Below the pieces are notes generated by a model that worked only from the letters and a program-made list of their open reading frames with translations, did not search any database and was not told the DNA's origin. A stretch of 18,890 nucleotides of DNA from Leadbetterella byssophila_A (lineage in GTDB: Bacteria > Bacteroidota > Bacteroidia > Cytophagales > Spirosomataceae). The DNA lies in the NCBI GenBank assembly GCA_040394735.1, contig JBEBRR010000070.1, positions 1-18,890 of the forward strand, written 5' to 3'. Position 1 is the first letter of the stretch. Each line of letters opens with the position of its first letter. This document shows, in pieces, positions 14,856 through 18,890 of this stretch. Both the position numbers and the translations under genes were made by a program.

Positions 14856-17800
14856 ATGAGAAAAACTCTATTATTATGTGAAGTGCTGATGCGAATCAGA
14901 AGTAAGGCCTTCTTTTCTGTCCTGCTTGGAGGTGGCGTATTGTTCAGTAATGCGGCCTTTTCCAACGGGACAAAGGCGGATACTTTTGCGGCGGTTGACC
15001 GGTCTGTTGAAGGCAAGGTAACCGACGAAAAGGGAGAGGCCGTTCCCGGGGTGAATGTACGGGTGGAAGGAACCACGCAGGGGGCTATTACAGACGGGAA
15101 CGGAGCCTTCCGGCTGACGGTTGGAGATGCCGATGTGACCCTGGTTTTTTCTTCAGTAGGCTATGTGGAAAAAAAGACGGTGGTTCGCAGCGGACAAACC
15201 CTGGTAAATATTACGCTGGAAGAAGACAGCAGGATGATGTCGGAAGTGGTGGTGGTAGGTTACGGTACACAGAAGCGTTCAGATATTACGGGTTCGGTAG
15301 CTTCCGTGCCGAAAGAGCGCCTGGCCAACCTCCCGGTCAATAACGTGATGCAGGCCGTACAGGGAGCGGTAGCCAACGTGACCGTATCGCAGGCTTCTTC
15401 CATTCCGGGTGACGCCCCTTCCACGCAGATCCGGGGAAGAAACTCCATCAACGCTTCTTCTGAGCCGTATGTGGTGGTAGACGGGATTCCGCTGTCGAGG
15501 ACCGACGGTTCCATTAATGACATTAACCCGAATGACGTGGCTTCCATCGAGATCCTGAAAGACCCATCTGCCGTAGCGATCTACGGGGTGAACGGGTCTA
15601 ACGGGGTGATCCTGATCACCACCAAACGGGGAACCAGTGGCAAGCCTACGATCCGTTATAATACTTATGCGGGGGTGGAACAGGCCGCTCATATCCTGGA
15701 GCCCGCCTCTCCGGAAGAACTGCTCAGAAGATATGCCGAATATGCAAGGATCACCAATACCAGCCTCTATAACGGCGGCCCGGTTAAAAACCAGTACGAA
15801 TACGATAACTATGTAAACGGGGTAACCACCGACTGGCTGGATGCCGTGATGCAGACCGGGGTGGTTCAGAACCATAACGTCGGGATTTCAGGAGGTACTG
15901 AAAACGCCAAATACTTTGTTTCACTGGATTACCTGGATCAGAAAGGGATCCTCAAGGGTTACGACTACAAACGTTACTCTTTCCGGACCAATACGGATGT
16001 GAAAGCTACCCGTTACCTTTCGGTAGGAACGTCCACGTTCATCGTGTCGCACAACCGTGACGGCGGCCGGGCTAACCTGCTTCAGGCAGCTGCCATGAGC
16101 CCTTACGCCCGGATGTATAACGATGACGGCTCACTTACCCAATACCCGATGTACTCCGAGCAGTTGTGGGCTAACCCGCTGTTACCCACCACCACCAACC
16201 CCATCCGCCGGCAGTTCAACATATCGCTGAACGGTTTTGCCGAAGTATCTTTCGGAAATATCTGGAAACCCCTTACCGGCCTGAATTACAAATTCAATGC
16301 GGGGTATTCGTATGTGCCTACACGGAATAACTATTATGATGGCAAGTCGGTATATAATTTAAGCGGACGGGGAGAGATCAATAACAGTGAATCACAGACC
16401 TATACACTTGAAAATATCCTGACCTACAACAAAGATATCGGTAAGCACCATTTTGATGTGACGGGTCTCTACGCCTCCAAACAGAAATACTGGCAGCAGT
16501 CCGTAGCGGTGGGCCAGGTCTTCCCGAACGATGACCTGGAGTGGGGTAACCTCGAATCGGCAGCCACGCAGACCGTATCTTCACAAGCAGATATGTACCG
16601 CTCCGTTTCGCAGATGGGCAGGCTGAACTACGGGTATGACAGCCGCTATATGCTTACCTTCACGGTCCGGAGAGACGGCTCATCGGTATTCGGGAAGAAC
16701 AATAAATACGGTACTTTCCCTTCGGCAGCCTTTGCCTGGAACATTGCCAATGAAAGCTTCATGAAGCAATATGATGCCATCACTAACCTGAAGCTGCGTG
16801 TTTCTTATGGTATTTCCGGAAACGAGGCCATCGGGGTTTACCAGACCCTGGCGCTGATGAGCTCCGGTTCACTCACCATGGATGGCAAGCCGAATACGAC
16901 TCTGAAAGTACAGAGCCGGATGGGGAACGATGACCTGCAATGGGAAAAGACCAAAGGGCTGAACGTGGGGGTTGATTTTGGTCTCTGGAGAAATCGCCTG
17001 ATCGGTACGGTAGACCTGTACAAAACCAATACCTATGACATGCTGCTGCTGCAGCGTATTCCGCAGATCACCGGTTATTCTGACGTGTGGTCGAATATCG
17101 GTAAGGTAGCCAATACCGGCTTTGAAGTGACCCTGACATCTAAAAACCTGGCGAAAAACGATTTCACCTGGTCATCTACCCTGGTATTTTCGGCCAACAA
17201 AAACAAGATCGTGGATGTATACGGTGACGGGAAAGACGATATCGGGAACCGGTGGTTCATCGGTCACCCTGTTGGCGTGATCTACGACTATACCAAAGTA
17301 GGCATCTGGCAGGAATCGGAAATCGAATCAGGAGCCAATAAGGGCTGGGACGACACCGCGCTGGCGGGCGACCTGAAGCTGGCGGATCTGAATAAAGATG
17401 GCAAGGTAGACGATAACGACCGCAGCATCCTGGGGCAGACCGCACCGAAATGGACCGGCGGGCTTACCAATACATTTACGTATAAAAACTTCAACCTGAA
17501 CATCTTTATCCAGACCGTGCAGGGTGCGCTCCGGAATAACCCGCAGATTGGCGGAGCTTCGGATGAAATGGGCCGCAGAAGCACACCGGCAGCGCTGGGC
17601 TACTGGACCCCCGAGAATAAAAGTAACGAGTGGCGCTCATTGGGTAACCACTCCAACTCGCACGGCTACGGCTTCCCGGAAGATGCCAGCTATACCCGTC
17701 TGAAAGATATCACGCTGGGATATAACTTCGGTCAGAAGGCCCTGAGTAAGATCGGGATCGGTGGCTTGCAGCTGTATGTAAGTGGCCGGAACCTGGCCAC

Positions 17801-17921
17801 CTGGACCGACTGGTTAGGATGGGATCCGGAAGCCCGGGATATTACCCGCGGATCGAGCAATGATAACATCAACTATCCGATGGTACGCACGTATGTATTG
17901 GGAGCGAACATTACTTTTTAA
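14856..17921 (+). CDS. SusC/RagA-family TonB-dependent outer-membrane transporter
   Basis: This 1021-aa outer-membrane importer works with SusD to take up oligomers, driven by TonB-ExbBD. The N-terminal signal region has two possible starts: ATG 14856, or ATG 14889, which gives MRIRSKAFFSVLLGG. A carboxypeptidase-regulatory-like beta-sandwich follows (VEGKVTDEKGEAVPGVNV, 51-68, to about 122). Then come the SusC-type EVVVVGYGTQKR (130-141), the plug (QIRGRNSINASSEPYVVVDG, 191-210; IEILKDPSAVAIYG, 231-244; NGVILITTKRG, 249-259), and a large beta-barrel ending in the aromatic residue F1021. Length is typical of the family. The SusD gene follows after 10 nt. The N-terminal extension lacks a STN domain, so signalling through an anti-sigma factor is unlikely and control by the divergent HTCS is expected. 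Confidence 0.95.
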   Translation: MRKTLLLCEVLMRIRSKAFFSVLLGGGVLFSNAAFSNGTKADTFAAVDRSVEGKVTDEKGEAVPGVNVRVEGTTQGAITDGNGAFRLTVGDADVTLVFSSVGYVEKKTVVRSGQTLVNITLEEDSRMMSEVVVVGYGTQKRSDITGSVASVPKERLANLPVNNVMQAVQGAVANVTVSQASSIPGDAPSTQIRGRNSINASSEPYVVVDGIPLSRTDGSINDINPNDVASIEILKDPSAVAIYGVNGSNGVILITTKRGTSGKPTIRYNTYAGVEQAAHILEPASPEELLRRYAEYARITNTSLYNGGPVKNQYEYDNYVNGVTTDWLDAVMQTGVVQNHNVGISGGTENAKYFVSLDYLDQKGILKGYDYKRYSFRTNTDVKATRYLSVGTSTFIVSHNRDGGRANLLQAAAMSPYARMYNDDGSLTQYPMYSEQLWANPLLPTTTNPIRRQFNISLNGFAEVSFGNIWKPLTGLNYKFNAGYSYVPTRNNYYDGKSVYNLSGRGEINNSESQTYTLENILTYNKDIGKHHFDVTGLYASKQKYWQQSVAVGQVFPNDDLEWGNLESAATQTVSSQADMYRSVSQMGRLNYGYDSRYMLTFTVRRDGSSVFGKNNKYGTFPSAAFAWNIANESFMKQYDAITNLKLRVSYGISGNEAIGVYQTLALMSSGSLTMDGKPNTTLKVQSRMGNDDLQWEKTKGLNVGVDFGLWRNRLIGTVDLYKTNTYDMLLLQRIPQITGYSDVWSNIGKVANTGFEVTLTSKNLAKNDFTWSSTLVFSANKNKIVDVYGDGKDDIGNRWFIGHPVGVIYDYTKVGIWQESEIESGANKGWDDTALAGDLKLADLNKDGKVDDNDRSILGQTAPKWTGGLTNTFTYKNFNLNIFIQTVQGALRNNPQIGGASDEMGRRSTPAALGYWTPENKSNEWRSLGNHSNSHGYGFPEDASYTRLKDITLGYNFGQKALSKIGIGGLQLYVSGRNLATWTDWLGWDPEARDITRGSSNDNINYPMVRTYVLGANITF

Positions 17922-17931
17922 TTAACAACCG

Positions 17932-18890
17932 ATGAAAAAGAACAGATTTATATATAGCAGTTTACTGGCCGCCTCGCTTTTAATGGGTACCTCCTGCGGC
18001 AAAGACTACCTGGATGAAGATCCGTATTCAAGTTACAGAACCGGTGCTACCGATCCCCAGACCATAGAAGCGCAGGTGATCGGCCTGCACCGCATCTTTG
18101 CCGAGCTCTGGGGCTACAGCGGCAGGCAGGGATTCCTTTCCTGCTGGCATATAGGTACCGACATCACCAATGCCGGGGCTACCGAAGGAGTGGAAAACCC
18201 CTTTTATCAATATGCCGACCTGAACCAGGAAAACGGCGCCGTAAGCTACCTGTGGCAAAAAAGCTATGATTTTATCAACCATGCCAACGTGATCATTTCG
18301 GCGGTAGGGGAAAATAATGTAAAGGCCAACGCGGAAGCGCGGTTCTTCAGAGCCTATGCCTACCATACCCTGGTAACCCTCTGGGGCGATGTGCCGCTGC
18401 TGAAAGAGCCTGTGGTATCACCTAAATTTGACTTTACCCGCCAGAGCGTGGCAGAAATAGATAAGCTGATCGAAGAAGATATCACCTATGCCGTAGCCAA
18501 CCTTCCCGAAGTAGGGCAGGCCACTACCCAGAACCGGATCAACAAAGATATGGCCCGTCAGCTGGGAGCAGAGGCTTACCTCAGAATAGGGGTTAGGGAT
18601 CAGAGCTACTATGCAAAAGCAGAACAGCTGACCACGGATATCATTAACGGGGGCAAGTATAAGCTGGTGGATGCCCGTTACGGGAAGTTCCTGGGTGAAG
18701 GAGGTGACTACTACCGCGATATGTTCCGTTTCGGAAACCAGCGCCGCTCACAGGGCAATACAGAGGCTATCTGGACCTTTGAAATGGAATATAACCGTAC
18801 GGTAACCGGGGGAACCATTGATAACCCGCAGCACCGCCGGGTATGGCAGCCGGCCTACCACAAATGGGACGGAATGGTGAATGCCGACTC
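17932..18890 (+). CDS. SusD/RagB-family substrate-binding lipoprotein, 5' part
   Basis: The first 319 codons of a SusD homologue are present; the window ends inside the gene. MKKNRFIYSSLLAASLLMGTSC is a lipoprotein signal with C22 as the lipidated residue. It is followed by GKDYLDEDP, typical of surface-exported Bacteroidota lipoproteins. The SusD hallmarks are the TPR-like helices with SYLWQKSYDFINHANVII (about 104-121), AEARFFRAYAYHTLVTLWGDVPL (about 133-155) and MARQLGAEAYLR. SusD caps the SusC barrel and binds the substrate on the cell surface. The ATG at 17932 lies 10 nt after the susC stop, so the pair is one operon. The family does not reveal the ligand; the ligand-binding loops are divergent and the C-terminal half is missing here. 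Confidence 0.95.
   Translation, partial: MKKNRFIYSSLLAASLLMGTSCGKDYLDEDPYSSYRTGATDPQTIEAQVIGLHRIFAELWGYSGRQGFLSCWHIGTDITNAGATEGVENPFYQYADLNQENGAVSYLWQKSYDFINHANVIISAVGENNVKANAEARFFRAYAYHTLVTLWGDVPLLKEPVVSPKFDFTRQSVAEIDKLIEEDITYAVANLPEVGQATTQNRINKDMARQLGAEAYLRIGVRDQSYYAKAEQLTTDIINGGKYKLVDARYGKFLGEGGDYYRDMFRFGNQRRSQGNTEAIWTFEMEYNRTVTGGTIDNPQHRRVWQPAYHKWDGMVNAD

Noticed and set aside
1..18890. CRISPR arrays, tRNA/rRNA genes, insertion sequences, prophage genes
   Set aside because: No regularly spaced repeats, cloverleaf-like sequence, transposase or integrase motifs were recognised on either strand.

Overview
The window looks like the chromosome of a member of the Bacteroidota (Chitinophaga/Cytophaga-type). 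The evidence is a SusC/SusD pair, a SusR-like hybrid two-component regulator, a protein with a type IX secretion (Por) C-terminal sorting domain, and promoter-like sequences of the Bacteroidetes form (TTG, about 20 nt, TAnnTTTR). No rRNA, tRNA, CRISPR array, transposase or phage gene was seen.

Region 1 (1-2819, + strand) is the end of a deoxysugar catabolism operon, probably for L-rhamnose. It holds the C-terminus of a RhaI-type isomerase, an FGGY sugar kinase overlapping it by 4 nt, and an FMN-dependent L-lactate dehydrogenase/alpha-hydroxy-acid oxidase. Rhamnose breakdown yields L-lactaldehyde and then L-lactate, so the last gene would carry that carbon to pyruvate.

Region 2 (about 2820-8614) is visibly more AT-rich and functionally unrelated to its flanks, so it may be an acquired island. 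It begins with a symmetrical stress-regulator cassette: pirin (-) / HxlR-1 (+) / HxlR-2 (-) / lipoprotein (+). The two HxlR genes converge and share a 132-bp inverted block at about 95% identity. They also share a 48-bp upstream module with identical motif spacing. Next comes a T9SS-exported protein. It is followed by a short, easily missed ORF (6589-6729) whose 46-aa product carries a canonical lasso-peptide leader (YxxPxLxxxGxxxxLT), and then by an asparagine-synthetase-like lasso cyclase. No leader peptidase, RRE protein or exporter is present in the window, so this is an orphan two-gene RiPP locus and the most interesting item here.

Region 3 (8615-18890) is a GC-richer SusCD nutrient-uptake locus. 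A hybrid sensor/regulator and a secreted calcineurin-like phosphoesterase lie on the - strand and overlap slightly. They are divergent from a TonB-dependent SusC transporter and a SusD lipoprotein cut by the window end. No glycoside hydrolase is visible, so the substrate is unknown. The phosphoesterase hints at a phosphorylated compound, but this is only an inference. All annotation is by reading the sequence; no database or structure search was run.
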